In this document: in pieces, positions 1 to 8,275 of the stretch
How the letters are laid out: each line of letters begins with the position of its first letter
How positions within the stretch are numbered: the stretch's first letter is position 1
Assembly (NCBI RefSeq): GCF_007990265.1
Contig: NZ_BJWH01000021.1
Coordinates: 19,456 to 83,455 of the forward strand
Origin: Cellulomonas terrae
GTDB lineage: Bacteria; Actinomycetota; Actinomycetes; Actinomycetales; Cellulomonadaceae
Length of the DNA: 64,000 nucleotides
Direction of reading: 5' to 3'
Made by a program: the position numbers and the translations under genes
Notes under the pieces: model-generated
Told to the model about the DNA's origin: nothing
Database searches by the model: none
Seen by the model: the letters and a program-made list of their open reading frames with translations, nothing else

Positions 1-1
1 C

Positions 2-823
2 CCGCGCGTGCTCACGGCCGCGGCCGTGGGTGCCGGCCTCGCGATCGCGGGCGCGGTGATGCAGAGCCTGACCCGCAACCCGCTGGCCGACCCGTACCTG
101 CTCGGCCTCTCCTCAGGTGCCTCGCTCGGGGCGGTCGCCGTGCTCGTCGTCGGTGTGAGCCTGCTGCTGCCGGTCGCCGCGTTCGCCGGGGCCCTGCTGG
201 CCCTCGTCGCGACCCTGGCCCTCGCCCGCTCGGGCAGCACCCTGTCACCGGCGCGGACGGTCCTCGCCGGTCTCGCGGTGTCCCAGATGGCCGCGGCCGG
301 GACGAGCTTCGTCATCTTCTGGAGCTCGACGGGCGACTCCTACCGCGAGATCCTCACCTGGCTCCTCGGCTCGCTGGCCGGCGCGACGTGGACGTCGGTC
401 GCCATCGCGGGCATCGCCGTCGTCGTCGTCGGCGCGGTCCTGGTGCTCAGCGCGACGCGGCTCGACGCGTTCGCGTTCGGGGACACGTCGGCCGCGGCCC
501 TCGGCATCGACGTCGACCGCACACGCTGGACGCTGATGACGGTCGTCGCGCTGCTCACCGGCGCGATGGTCGCGGTCAGCGGCGCCATCGGGTTCGTCGG
601 CCTGATCCTGCCGCACGCGGTCTCGTCCCTGACCGGCCCCGCGCACCGCCGGCTGCTGCCCGTCGCCGCGCTGAGCGGTGCCGTGTTCCTGATCTGGGCG
701 GACACGCTCGCGCGGACGGTCTTCGACCCGCGCGAGCTGCCCGTCGGGATCGTCACCGCCCTGATCGGCGTCCCGGTCTTCGCGTTCCTGCTGCGCCGCG
801 GGAAGGGGTCGGCATGGACCTGA
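2..823 (+). CDS. FecCD-family iron-siderophore/metal ABC transporter permease (5' partial)
   Basis: This is the membrane permease of a binding-protein-dependent importer for ferric siderophores, haem or cobalamin. The frame is open from the window edge. The first possible start is the GTG at 8, but the protein begins inside the family's usual N-terminal helices, so the true start lies outside. The FecCD hallmark NPLADPYLLG followed by SSGASLGA is present near residue 27, and later hydrophobic helices alternate with short loops. The C-terminal segment includes the typical GFVGLILPHA that contacts the ATPase. The last four codons overlap the start of the ATPase gene, so the two are translationally coupled. 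The substrate cannot be told, because the binding protein is not in the window. Confidence 0.93.
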   Translation, partial: PRVLTAAAVGAGLAIAGAVMQSLTRNPLADPYLLGLSSGASLGAVAVLVVGVSLLLPVAAFAGALLALVATLALARSGSTLSPARTVLAGLAVSQMAAAGTSFVIFWSSTGDSYREILTWLLGSLAGATWTSVAIAGIAVVVVGAVLVLSATRLDAFAFGDTSAAALGIDVDRTRWTLMTVVALLTGAMVAVSGAIGFVGLILPHAVSSLTGPAHRRLLPVAALSGAVFLIWADTLARTVFDPRELPVGIVTALIGVPVFAFLLRRGKGSAWT

Positions 824-1584
824 CCCTCGACGGCGTCGGCACCCGCCTCGGCGGACGCTGGGTGGTGGACGGGATCGACGCGACCCCGCCGGCCGGTCAC
901 CTGACCGGGCTGCTCGGGCCGAACGGGGCGGGCAAGACCACGCTGCTGCGGCTGGTCGCCGGGCTGCTGCCGCCCGAGAAGGGCGCGGTGCTCGTCCGCG
1001 ACACCCCGGTGCACGAGCTTCCGCGCAGGACGCGCGCGCGTCAGATCGCCCTGCTGGAGCAGGAGTCCACGAGCACCGTCCCGCTGACCGTCCGCGAGGT
1101 CGTGTCGCTGGGCCGGATCCCTTACCGGAGCCTGTGGGGCACCGACCCCGACGACGCAGCCGTCGACCGCGCGCTCGTGAGCGCGCAGGCAGACCACCTC
1201 GCGGAGCGTCCCTGGTCCTCGCTCTCCGGCGGAGAGCGCCAGCGTGTCCAGATCGCCCGGGCGCTGGCGCAGGAGCCTGAGCTCCTGCTCCTCGACGAGC
1301 CGACCAACCACCTCGACGTCAGCGCGCAGCTGAGCCTGCTGGCGTTCGTGCGGGACCTGGGCACGACGACGGTCGCCGCGCTGCACGACCTCAACCTCGC
1401 GGCCGCGTTCTGCGAGCACGTGCTCGTGCTCGCCGACGGGCACCTGGCCGCGGCAGGCCACCCGCGCGACGTCCTGACCCCGGACCTGCTGCGCACGGTC
1501 TACGGCGTCGAGGCCGACATCCTCGAGCACCCGCGCACCGGCCGACCAGTCATCGCGTTCCACGAGCCGACGAGGTCCGAATGA
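814..1584 (+). CDS. FecE-like ABC transporter ATP-binding protein
   Basis: This is the cytoplasmic ATPase that energises the FecCD permease encoded just upstream. It has 256 residues, the normal size. The Walker A motif GPNGAGKTT is near residue 32, the signature LSGGERQRV follows in mid-protein, and Walker B LLLLDEPTNHLD precedes the H-loop histidine in ALHDLNLA. The ATG at 814 is inside the permease reading frame, giving a ten-base overlap (ATG to TGA). The stop codon overlaps the ATG of cofD. Importer and cofD are therefore co-transcribed, although their biochemical link is not obvious. Confidence 0.94.
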   Translation: MDLTLDGVGTRLGGRWVVDGIDATPPAGHLTGLLGPNGAGKTTLLRLVAGLLPPEKGAVLVRDTPVHELPRRTRARQIALLEQESTSTVPLTVREVVSLGRIPYRSLWGTDPDDAAVDRALVSAQADHLAERPWSSLSGGERQRVQIARALAQEPELLLLDEPTNHLDVSAQLSLLAFVRDLGTTTVAALHDLNLAAAFCEHVLVLADGHLAAAGHPRDVLTPDLLRTVYGVEADILEHPRTGRPVIAFHEPTRSE

Positions 1585-2537
1585 AGGTCACCGTCCTGTC
1601 CGGCGGCGTCGGCGGCGCCCGCTTCACCCGCGGCCTGCTGAGCCTCCTCGGCGAACGCGCCCACGTCACCGTCGTCGCCAACACGGGCGACGACCTGTGG
1701 CTGCACGGCGTCCGCGTCTGCCCCGACCTCGACACCCTGATGTACACGCTCGGCGGCGCCGTGCACGAGGAGCAGGGCTGGGGCCGACGCGACGAGACCC
1801 GGCGGACCAGCGACGACCTCGCCGCGTACGGGCTCGGCTGGGAGTGGTTCACGCTCGGCGACCTGGACCTCGCCACCCACCTGGCCCGGACCGAGCTGCT
1901 CCGCACCGGGCTGCCGTTGTCCCAGGTCACGGCCCGCCTCGCCGAACGCTGGGCACCCCGCGTGACGCTGCTGCCGATGACCGACGACGAGGTCGAGACG
2001 CACGTCGTCACCGCCGACGGTCAGGAGATCCACTTCGAGGAGTGGTGGGTGCGTCACCGGGCGACGCTCCCCGCAGCGCGGTTCGTGCAGACGAACCTGG
2101 CGACCGCCGCCCCCGCACCCGGCGTCCTCGCCGCCCTCACCGAGGCCGACGTGGTCGTCGTCCCGCCGTCCAACCCCGTCGTCTCCGTCGGGACCATCTT
2201 GGCGATCCCCGGCGTCCGCGACGCGCTGCGCACGTCGTCCGCTCCGGTGGTCGGCGTCAGCCCCGTGATCGGCGGAGCACCCGTGCGCGGGATGGCCGAC
2301 GCGTGCCTGACGGCGATCGGCGTCGAGACCAGCGCCGTCGCCGTCGCGCGGCACTACGGCCGCCGGCCCGACGGGGTGCTCGACGCGTGGCTCGTCGACG
2401 AGCGCGACGCCGACGCGGCCGACGCCCTGCGGTCCGAGGGCTGGATCGCGGGCGCCGCGCCCACCCTCATGACCGACGTGCCGACGACCGCCCGCATCGC
2501 CGCCGACGCGCTCGCCCTGGTGGGCGCGCTGCCTTAG
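1581..2537 (+). CDS. cofD: 2-phospho-L-lactate transferase (CofD/FbiA), coenzyme F420 synthesis
   Basis: CofD joins the activated lactyl/enolpyruvyl phosphate donor to the deazaflavin Fo, giving F420-0 or its dehydro form. At 318 residues it has the family's usual length. The N-terminus TVLSGGVGGARFTRGL is the diagnostic nucleotide-binding glycine-rich loop, and PPSNPVVSVGTIL is a second conserved block around residue 195. It starts in an ATGA overlap with the ABC ATPase. Its stop overlaps the stop of the convergent metallopeptidase gene within the four bases TTAG. The enzyme making its donor, CofC, is encoded nearby on the other strand. Fo synthase genes are not in this window. Confidence 0.95.
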   Translation: MKVTVLSGGVGGARFTRGLLSLLGERAHVTVVANTGDDLWLHGVRVCPDLDTLMYTLGGAVHEEQGWGRRDETRRTSDDLAAYGLGWEWFTLGDLDLATHLARTELLRTGLPLSQVTARLAERWAPRVTLLPMTDDEVETHVVTADGQEIHFEEWWVRHRATLPAARFVQTNLATAAPAPGVLAALTEADVVVVPPSNPVVSVGTILAIPGVRDALRTSSAPVVGVSPVIGGAPVRGMADACLTAIGVETSAVAVARHYGRRPDGVLDAWLVDERDADAADALRSEGWIAGAAPTLMTDVPTTARIAADALALVGALP

Positions 2538-3583
2538 CCGAGCGGCTGCTCCACCCTCGACGCGGTGACGACCCGGTGCACGAAGTCGAGCTTGCGGGCC
2601 ACCGGCGCCGCGATCGTGAACGGGTACAGGTCGCCCTTGCCCATCGCGCGGTTCACCCGGTTGAGGAACGTCGAGACGGGAAGCCAGTCGGCGAGGATCT
2701 CCACCATCGCCGCGTCCGCGTAGCTGGTCCGCGGGCGCACCTCCCCGTCGGCGATCTGCGGCACACCCTCCACCCGGATGCTCATGTTCCCGCCCGCCGC
2801 GGTCTGCAGCGTGCTGGTCAGGTGCAGGTAGTGGGCGAAGCACTCCGCGAAGTCCTCCCACGGGTGCATCGTCGCGTACTCGGAGATGAAGCTCTCCGCC
2901 CAGTCGTGCGGCGCACCCGTGCGGTAGTGCCGGGCGATCGCGTCGCGGTACGACGAGCGCTCGTCGCCGAAGATCGTCCGGCACTCGTCGATCCAGCCGG
3001 TCTGCTCGACGAGGATCCACTCGTAGTAGTGCCCGACCTCGTGCCGGAAGTGCCCGAGCATCGTCCGGTACGGCTCGCCCAGCCGGATCCGCAACGCCTC
3101 GCGGTGCGCGTCGAGCGACTCCGCCAGGTCGATCGTGACGATCCCGTTGGCGTGCCCGATGGTGACGCGCGCGCCGTGGGACCGGGACGACAGGAGGTCG
3201 AACCCGAGCCCGCCCGGCCGCTCGTACCAGGGGGTGATCGGCAGCCCGAGGTCCGCGAGCTGGACCAGCAGCCGGCGCTTGTCGCCCGACGCGGTCGCGA
3301 GCTTCTCCAGCGCCAGGGTGTCGTCGTTGCCCGGCCGCGTGCGGGTCAGCCGGCACGAGACGCACTGGCCGGAGCCGGAGTCCGCCGCCGTGAGCCAGTT
3401 GCAGTCCCACAGCCGGTTCGCGCACGGGAACCACCACGTGCCGTCGACGTCGCTGCCCTGCGTGGGCGCAGCCCGCATCGTCAGTGTCGGCGGGTGCAGG
3501 CCGAGCTCCAGGCCGCACCCGTCGCAGGACACGGACTCGATGAACGCCACGTTCGCGCAGCGGGGACAACGAAAGAGGCGCAC
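2534..3583 (-). CDS. zinc-ribbon putative metallopeptidase
   Basis: This 349-residue cytoplasmic protein starts with a zinc ribbon (CPRCANVAF and CDGCGLELG, residues 5-28), followed by a second group of cysteines near residues 53-75. The C-terminal half carries HEVGHYYEW, an HExxH zinc site with a conserved glycine, and further acidic residues in the ATMHPWEDFAECFAHYLH segment that probably supply the third ligand. This layout matches the actinobacterial family of putative zinc-binding metallopeptidases, whose substrate is unknown. It lies nine bases downstream of cofC and is probably co-transcribed with it. Its stop overlaps that of convergent cofD. The start is a GTG. Confidence 0.85.
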   Translation of the reverse strand: MRLFRCPRCANVAFIESVSCDGCGLELGLHPPTLTMRAAPTQGSDVDGTWWFPCANRLWDCNWLTAADSGSGQCVSCRLTRTRPGNDDTLALEKLATASGDKRRLLVQLADLGLPITPWYERPGGLGFDLLSSRSHGARVTIGHANGIVTIDLAESLDAHREALRIRLGEPYRTMLGHFRHEVGHYYEWILVEQTGWIDECRTIFGDERSSYRDAIARHYRTGAPHDWAESFISEYATMHPWEDFAECFAHYLHLTSTLQTAAGGNMSIRVEGVPQIADGEVRPRTSYADAAMVEILADWLPVSTFLNRVNRAMGKGDLYPFTIAAPVARKLDFVHRVVTASRVEQPLG

Positions 3584-3592
3584 GGGCCGACG

Positions 3593-4195
3593 CTAGAGCA
3601 CCGCGCGCGTCGCCGGGCCGACGCCGAGCCGCGCCACCTCGATCAGGTCGTCGGGAACGTCCACGTCGCGCCGCACCGTGGACGTCGCGACGACCGCCAG
3701 ACGCACGTGACCGGCCAGCTCGTGCGCGGCCGCGGACCCCGGACCGAACCGCGGTTGGAGCGCGACACCGGGCGACGCGGCGAGCAACGTCGTGCCCGTG
3801 CCGTCGGCGTCGGCCACGAACGCACGCTCGTGGGCGCTCGCCATGCTCAGCGCGTCCGCGAGATCGTCGGGCCGCAGCGCGGGCAGGTCGCCCAGCAGGA
3901 CCGCGACACCGGCATCGGACCGCACCGCCCGGTCGATGCCCGCGCGGACCGCTCCGTTCAGTCCCCCACCGGGCTCGTCGACGAGGTCGACCGACCCCGC
4001 CAGCAGCGTCCGCAGCGGCACGTCCGCCGTCACGACGACCACCCGCACCACCTCGGTCGTCGCGACCGCCGCGGCGATCGTGTCGAGCGCCATCGCCCGG
4101 ACCAGCCCTTCCCGCGCCGGCGTGGACAGCACCCCGGCCAGCCGCGTCTTCCCGTCGACCGCCGGCTTCACGGGCACCACCACGACCCATCGCAC
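3593..4195 (-). CDS. cofC: phosphoenolpyruvate/2-phospho-L-lactate guanylyltransferase (CofC/FbiD)
   Basis: CofC uses GTP to activate phosphoenolpyruvate or phospholactate, producing the donor that CofD transfers to Fo. The protein has 200 residues and a MobA-like fold: WVVVVPVKP near the start binds nucleotide, and VLLGDLPALRPDDL around residue 95 is the metal-binding loop. I chose the GTG at 4195 because a GGGGGAGGA ribosome site sits seven bases upstream. Another in-frame GTG at 4213 lies inside that ribosome site. The gene is divergent from the glycosylase, with 36 bases between the start codons, so their promoters must be shared or overlapping. Confidence 0.9.
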   Translation of the reverse strand: MRWVVVVPVKPAVDGKTRLAGVLSTPAREGLVRAMALDTIAAAVATTEVVRVVVVTADVPLRTLLAGSVDLVDEPGGGLNGAVRAGIDRAVRSDAGVAVLLGDLPALRPDDLADALSMASAHERAFVADADGTGTTLLAASPGVALQPRFGPGSAAAHELAGHVRLAVVATSTVRRDVDVPDDLIEVARLGVGPATRAVL

Positions 4196-4231
4196 TGCCG
4201 CATCCTCCCCCACCTGCGAGAGGATGCCGAC

Positions 4232-4810
4232 ATGACCCTCTGGCTCACCGGCGACCCGACCGCCGACCAGCTCCTGACCGACGACCCGTTCGCCCTCCTC
4301 ATCGGCATGCTCCTCGACCAGCAGGTCACCATGGAGTCCGCCTTCGCCGGCCCGGCGAAGATCGCGTCGCGCATGGACGGTCTCGACGTCCACCGCATCG
4401 CGGAGGCCGACCCGGAGACGTTCGCCGCCCTGTGCGCGACTCCCCCGGCGGTCCACCGCTACCCGGGCTCGATGGCCGGTCGCATCCAGGCCGTGGCCGC
4501 CGCCGTCGTCGAGGACTACGACGGCGACGTCACCCGGCTGTGGACCGACGGCGACCCCGACGGCAAGACCGTCCTGAAGCGGCTCAAGACACTGCCCGGC
4601 TTCGGCGACCAGAAGGCCCGGATCTTCCTCGCGCTCCTCGGCAAGCAGCGCGGCGTCCAGCCCGCGGGCTGGGCCGAGGCCGCCGGCGCCTACGGGGAAC
4701 CCGGTGCGCGCCGCTCGATCGCCGACGTCACCGACCCGACGTCCCTGAGCGAGGTGCGGGCGACCAAGCAGGCCGCCAAGGCTGCCGCCAAGGCTGCAGC
4801 GGGCTCCTGA
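4232..4810 (+). CDS. HhH-GPD-type base-excision DNA repair protein
   Basis: This is a small predicted DNA glycosylase of 192 residues that would remove damaged bases. The early stretch FALLIGMLLDQQVTMESAF is typical of the HhH-GPD fold. The helix-hairpin-helix follows near residue 118 as LKTLPGFGDQKARIFLALLG. The catalytic aspartate expected after the hairpin is not obvious, though VTDPTSLSEVRATKQ lies near that position. The C-terminus is a lysine/alanine tail likely to bind DNA. A GAGAGGA ribosome site is seven bases before the ATG. Actinobacterial homologues of this length are annotated only as HhH-GPD-type proteins and the lesion is unknown. Confidence 0.82.
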   Translation: MTLWLTGDPTADQLLTDDPFALLIGMLLDQQVTMESAFAGPAKIASRMDGLDVHRIAEADPETFAALCATPPAVHRYPGSMAGRIQAVAAAVVEDYDGDVTRLWTDGDPDGKTVLKRLKTLPGFGDQKARIFLALLGKQRGVQPAGWAEAAGAYGEPGARRSIADVTDPTSLSEVRATKQAAKAAAKAAAGS

Positions 4811-4890
4811 GCATCCTTCCGACCGACTGGCTCGTCGACCTCCCGCCACCGACGCGGCCACTAGCCCTGGCGGTTCCGGCACCGCCGCCG

Positions 4891-5667
4891 TCAGCGGACC
4901 TCCCATCGCGTCTGCAGCCAACAACCGACGACCAGCGGGACCACGTACCAGATGCCCGCCGAGGTGACGGCCGCGAGCGAGAGGCTCTCCTCGCCGAGCA
5001 GCCAGGTGGCGGACGTCTCGCTGGTGAACCAACGGGCGACGTCACCGAGGGCGACCCTCAGGGCGAGGTCGGCGACGAGTGACGCCACGATCGTGAACAC
5101 CAGGGCAACCGGCGTCGACCGCAGCAGCGCTCCCCACGCCAGCCCGAAGAGCGTCGCCGTGAGGACAGACACGTACGCGAGGCGTATCTCCTCGCCCACC
5201 CCCGCGGCGGTCACGGACCCACCTCGTGCGGCGAGGGCGACGGCCGTGATCGAGAGGCACACGACGAGGAGCACGGTGACGGTCGCGAGCGAGACGACAA
5301 GGGCAGCGGCGACCTTCGCGGCGAGCACCCGCGACCGCCGAGGCACGAGCCGGAACGTGGTCACGGCCGTCCGCTGTCCCCACTCGGACGTCATGACCAG
5401 GACACCGATGACCGGGAAACCTGCCACGAGGAGAGTCGCGGGCAGTGCGGCTGTAGCGAGTGACGCGTCCGGGTCGTTGACCAGGGCGAGAACCAGGATG
5501 AGCGCCCCGATGACGATGAACGTCCCCAGGACTGCCCTCGCCGCACGCGTGTCCACGGACTTGCGCATCTCGACCGCGACCAGTCTCCCGAACGGGATCG
5601 GCGTGTCCCGACTCAACGCGTCGTCAGTCACAGACCGCGATGCACCGACACTGACGTCCGCCGTCAC
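4891..5667 (-). CDS. ABC-2 type transporter permease
   Basis: This 258-residue protein is the membrane half of an exporter whose ATPase gene overlaps it by four bases (ATGA at 5664-5667). After about 40 cytoplasmic residues come six hydrophobic segments, starting with VLGTFIVIGALILVLALV. The loop MTSEWGQRTAVTTFRLVP, followed by basic residues, is the conserved ABC-2 coupling helix region seen in gene families for peptide export and self-immunity. The gene order downstream of a secreted amphipathic peptide and a small membrane protein suggests a role in exporting, or protecting against, that peptide. This role is inferred only from position. Confidence 0.87.
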   Translation of the reverse strand: MTADVSVGASRSVTDDALSRDTPIPFGRLVAVEMRKSVDTRAARAVLGTFIVIGALILVLALVNDPDASLATAALPATLLVAGFPVIGVLVMTSEWGQRTAVTTFRLVPRRSRVLAAKVAAALVVSLATVTVLLVVCLSITAVALAARGGSVTAAGVGEEIRLAYVSVLTATLFGLAWGALLRSTPVALVFTIVASLVADLALRVALGDVARWFTSETSATWLLGEESLSLAAVTSAGIWYVVPLVVGCWLQTRWEVR

Positions 5668-6647
5668 GACGAGGTCCTTTCAGGAGCAGGTGCTGGCGCC
5701 GTGCTCGGGATGCCGACCGGTTCGAGCCCGTCGGGAGCCGCGAACTCGCCTCGCGTGTTGTCGAGCACGAACGACGCCAGTCTGGCCCGCTCCTCTCGCA
5801 GCTCGACGAGCGCGACGGCCGCAGACAGGGCAACACGCCCCACGAGGTCCGGAGCCGCGGCGGTCGTGACCCCATGAGGCGTGGTCGTGGCGGGGCAGCC
5901 AGCCGCCTCCAGCGCGCGGACCAGCGCCACGTCGTCCGCGGAGCGAACCACCGTCAGGGGCGCGCCGAGCGCGCGCGGATCGGCCTCGACGACGACGCGC
6001 CCGCGGTCGATGACGACGACCCGGTCCGCCAGATCCTCGATCTCGCCGATGAGATGCGTGGAGATCAGCACGCCTGCGCCGTCGTCCGCGATGAGGCGCA
6101 GCAGGGACTTCACCCATCCGATGCCCTCGGTGTCGAGGCCGTTCATCGGCTCGTCCAGGACCAGGTAGCGGGGGGAGCCGACGCACGCGATCGCCAGCCC
6201 GAGCCGCTGGCGCATGCCGAGCGACAGTGCCCCTGCACGACGTCGAGCGACGGACGAGAGGCCTACTCGCGACAACCACTCGTCACCCGTCGACCGTGCC
6301 AGCCCCATCGTCTGTGTCGCGATGGACATCGTCTCCCGAACGCTCCGTCCGTCGTGGACGGCACTGGCGTCGAGCAGCGCACCGAGCCGCAGTCCAGGGT
6401 TGTGGTAGGCCGCGACGGGCGTGCCGTCGAGGATCGCCTGCCCCCGGTCCGGTCTCGACAGCCCGACGAGCATCCGCATCGTCGTCGACTTCCCCGATCC
6501 GTTCGGGCCGAGGAATCCCGTGATCTCACCGCCCCGAACGGTGAACGAGACATCGTCCGCCGCGAGCCGCCCTCCATAGCTCTTGGTCAGCCCGTGTGCG
6601 ACGAGCCCCACCGATGCCGGACTCTCGCTCCCTACCTGCACACGCAC
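5664..6647 (-). CDS. ABC transporter ATP-binding protein (drug/bacteriocin exporter class)
   Basis: This is the ATPase of the 4.9-6.6 kb exporter, with 327 residues. Walker A GPNGSGKSTTMRM lies near residue 46, the signature is the LSLGMRQRLGLA variant, and Walker B is YLVLDEPMNGLD. About 90 residues follow the H-loop (ISTHLIGEI), longer than a minimal ATPase and typical of the subfamily linked to antibiotic and bacteriocin resistance. The GTG start has little Shine-Dalgarno support, and a second in-frame GTG two codons later is equally possible. A gap of about 80 bases separates it from the small membrane protein upstream. Confidence 0.9.
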   Translation of the reverse strand: MRVQVGSESPASVGLVAHGLTKSYGGRLAADDVSFTVRGGEITGFLGPNGSGKSTTMRMLVGLSRPDRGQAILDGTPVAAYHNPGLRLGALLDASAVHDGRSVRETMSIATQTMGLARSTGDEWLSRVGLSSVARRRAGALSLGMRQRLGLAIACVGSPRYLVLDEPMNGLDTEGIGWVKSLLRLIADDGAGVLISTHLIGEIEDLADRVVVIDRGRVVVEADPRALGAPLTVVRSADDVALVRALEAAGCPATTTPHGVTTAAAPDLVGRVALSAAVALVELREERARLASFVLDNTRGEFAAPDGLEPVGIPSTAPAPAPERTSS

Positions 6648-6728
6648 CCGTACCCACCCCTGTCTGCTTGCCGCCCCTCAGGGCGCCGGCAACTGATCGT
6701 CGGCCCTTCTCGCCGCCCTGCTCCGTGC

Positions 6729-7019
6729 TCAGGTGAGGCGTACAACACCCAGCACCGCCGTGAGCACGAAGAGCACGACGGGGAGAACCGTCGCTCTTCC
6801 CACCCGACGCCGGATCCCGACGACCACGGCCGCGCCGAACGGAACCAGGGACGCGAGCCCTACCAACATCGCCACGAGCTCACCGCCTGAGAACCGCCCC
6901 ACGACGAGCGACGCGAGGAGCAGGAGCAACCCGATGCCTGTCAATGCCGAGACGTCGGAGTCTCGCCGTCCCGGACGGGCGGTCGACGAGTCCTCGACGC
7001 CATGGTCGTCACTCTGCAC
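6729..7019 (-). CDS. small two- or three-helix membrane protein
   Basis: The 96-residue product has a hydrophilic N-terminus of about 24 residues, then three hydrophobic stretches: ALTGIGLLLLLASLVV, a glycine-rich one ending PFGAAVVVGI, and LPVVLFVLTAVLGVV. No family was recognised. The GTG start is preceded by AAGGGA at seven bases. It lies between the secreted-peptide gene and the ABC exporter on the same strand, a typical place for an immunity or accessory membrane protein in a bacteriocin locus. A strong hairpin separates it from the peptide gene, so it may be read only by leaky termination or its own promoter. Confidence 0.7.
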   Translation of the reverse strand: MQSDDHGVEDSSTARPGRRDSDVSALTGIGLLLLLASLVVGRFSGGELVAMLVGLASLVPFGAAVVVGIRRRVGRATVLPVVLFVLTAVLGVVRLT

Positions 7020-7046
7020 GTCTGAATCCCTTCACAAGCAGCGGCA

Positions 7047-7082
7047 CTCGGGCTCGACCGCAACTCTCCGGTCGAGCCCGAG
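7047..7082 (-). terminator. hairpin terminator after the secreted-peptide gene
   Basis: A perfect 14-bp stem (7047-7060 with 7069-7082) closes an eight-base loop, 12 bases after the stop of the peptide gene. There is no U-tract, as is common in high-GC actinomycetes. It would end the peptide transcript or attenuate reading into the membrane protein and exporter genes. Confidence 0.75.
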
Positions 7083-7094
7083 CGCGTCACGCCA

Positions 7095-7547
7095 CTAGAG
7101 ACCGATGAGGTTGCGGATCTCCTGGTAGATGTCGTAGATGGTCACGCCCGTCATGAGGTTCTTGATCCACTGCGGGACCGAGTTCTCCCACCAGGACTTG
7201 AACGCCCGGTATCCGGCCTTCACCTTCTCGACCGCCGCGTTCCACAGCTTGGGGATCGCCTTGATGGCCTTGATGATTGCGCTTGCCACGCCAAGCGTCG
7301 TCGAGCTCCCGCCGACGGCACCCGGCGCAGAAGGCCCGGGAACCTGGAGGGGGACGGCGCTGCCTGCCGCGAAGGCGGAAACGGAAGCGGCCGGCGCACC
7401 GACTGACGTCGACGTGGAACTGCTCACGCTCGAACCGACGGACGACGGCGATGCCACCGATGCGGTGGCCGCGATCCCCGTGATGCCCATGGCACCGACC
7501 AGGGCTGACGCCGTGATCCGGTAGAAGCGCCTTCTGTACGCTGTCAT
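7095..7547 (-). CDS. secreted cationic amphipathic peptide precursor, possible bacteriocin
   Basis: The 150-residue product begins with a Sec-type signal (basic residues 5-10, hydrophobic core 11-30, small residues about 30-34). A low-complexity Ser/Thr/Ala/Pro linker fills about 34-84. The last 66 residues are amphipathic helix-forming, with four tryptophans (102, 119, 120, 127), nine basic against four acidic residues, and the ending NLIGL. Size, charge and tryptophan content resemble the leaderless aureocin A53/lacticin Q class, but here there is a signal and linker. The ATG at 7547 was chosen over an upstream in-frame start because GAGAGAAG precedes it. The neighbouring ABC exporter and small membrane protein fit a bacteriocin unit. 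Activity is unproven. Confidence 0.72.
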   Translation of the reverse strand: MTAYRRRFYRITASALVGAMGITGIAATASVASPSSVGSSVSSSTSTSVGAPAASVSAFAAGSAVPLQVPGPSAPGAVGGSSTTLGVASAIIKAIKAIPKLWNAAVEKVKAGYRAFKSWWENSVPQWIKNLMTGVTIYDIYQEIRNLIGL

Positions 7548-7745
7548 CTCACACTTCTCTCTGGGTTGTGTGAAGGGCGCGGCGACGCCGCACCGGAACC
7601 GCGTCGGGCATGCCAGTGCCCGGCGCGGTTCGTCATGACCGGACGAGTGCACGTCCGGTGCCGGGCACCTGACCCGGCGGGACCGAGGCTTCTGCATCGC
7701 AGAGCAGCAGGTCAAGGGCATGCGCGATCACTGAATATCCGATAC

Positions 7746-7759
7746 GTCGGGTACCGGAC
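7746..7759. promoter_or_regulatory. candidate operator: near-perfect 14-bp palindrome
   Basis: Twelve of 14 bases are self-complementary about the central GTAC, and similar CGGACGTCGGG bases follow at once. It lies between the divergent secreted-peptide gene and the short LysR-type gene, where a shared operator would be expected. Binding is speculative. Confidence 0.28.
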
Positions 7760-7878
7760 ATCGGACGTCGGGCTCGCGCACCGCAGCCGGCTGACGGCGG
7801 CGATGCCTGTTGACTGCCGCCCCCTGGCGCGGTGCCGGGCTGCTAGCGTGCCGCCGGTCGGATGCCTCAGGGGGCTCA

Positions 7879-8154
7879 ATGCACATCACCGCCGTTCAAC
7901 TCATGACATTGGTCGCGGTGGCGGATCTCGGCTCGATGATCGCGGCGGCACGGTCGCTCGGGTACGCGCCGAGCACCATCAGCGCGCACATCAGCGCGGT
8001 CGAGCGCCACGTCGGGACGCCCGTCGTCGCGCGCACCGCGGACGGCACCCGGTTGACACCGGCCGGTCGGCAGGCCGTCGCGGTAGCCCGCATGATCGTG
8101 GGCCTGTACGACTACCTCGACGACCTGGACGTCACGGCGTCGTCGCGGCTCTGA
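7879..8154 (+). CDS. short LysR-type DNA-binding protein without effector domain
   Basis: The 91-residue product is a winged helix-turn-helix of LysR type: LMTLVAVADLGSMIAAARSL (helices 1-2), YAPSTISAHISAVERHVG (recognition helix) and RLTPAGRQAV (wing). Family members have about 300 residues, with a periplasmic-binding-like effector domain that is absent here. The sequence ends cleanly at a stop and no remnant of the domain was seen downstream. A run of five or six G before the ATG serves as ribosome site. It is divergent from the secreted-peptide gene and could control it without a ligand. Homologous HTH-only LysR proteins exist in actinobacteria, so this may be a stable form rather than a fragment. 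Confidence 0.78.
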   Translation: MHITAVQLMTLVAVADLGSMIAAARSLGYAPSTISAHISAVERHVGTPVVARTADGTRLTPAGRQAVAVARMIVGLYDYLDDLDVTASSRL

Positions 8155-8275
8155 CCGAGTTCTCCGTTGGGAGGCGGATCGGACGCGATCTCACGAACAC
8201 CCGCTCTGAACCCGCGGCGACGTGCGCGCCTCCTGTGCGGGCTGCCGTGGTCCGCTGCAGCGACAGCCGGCACGG

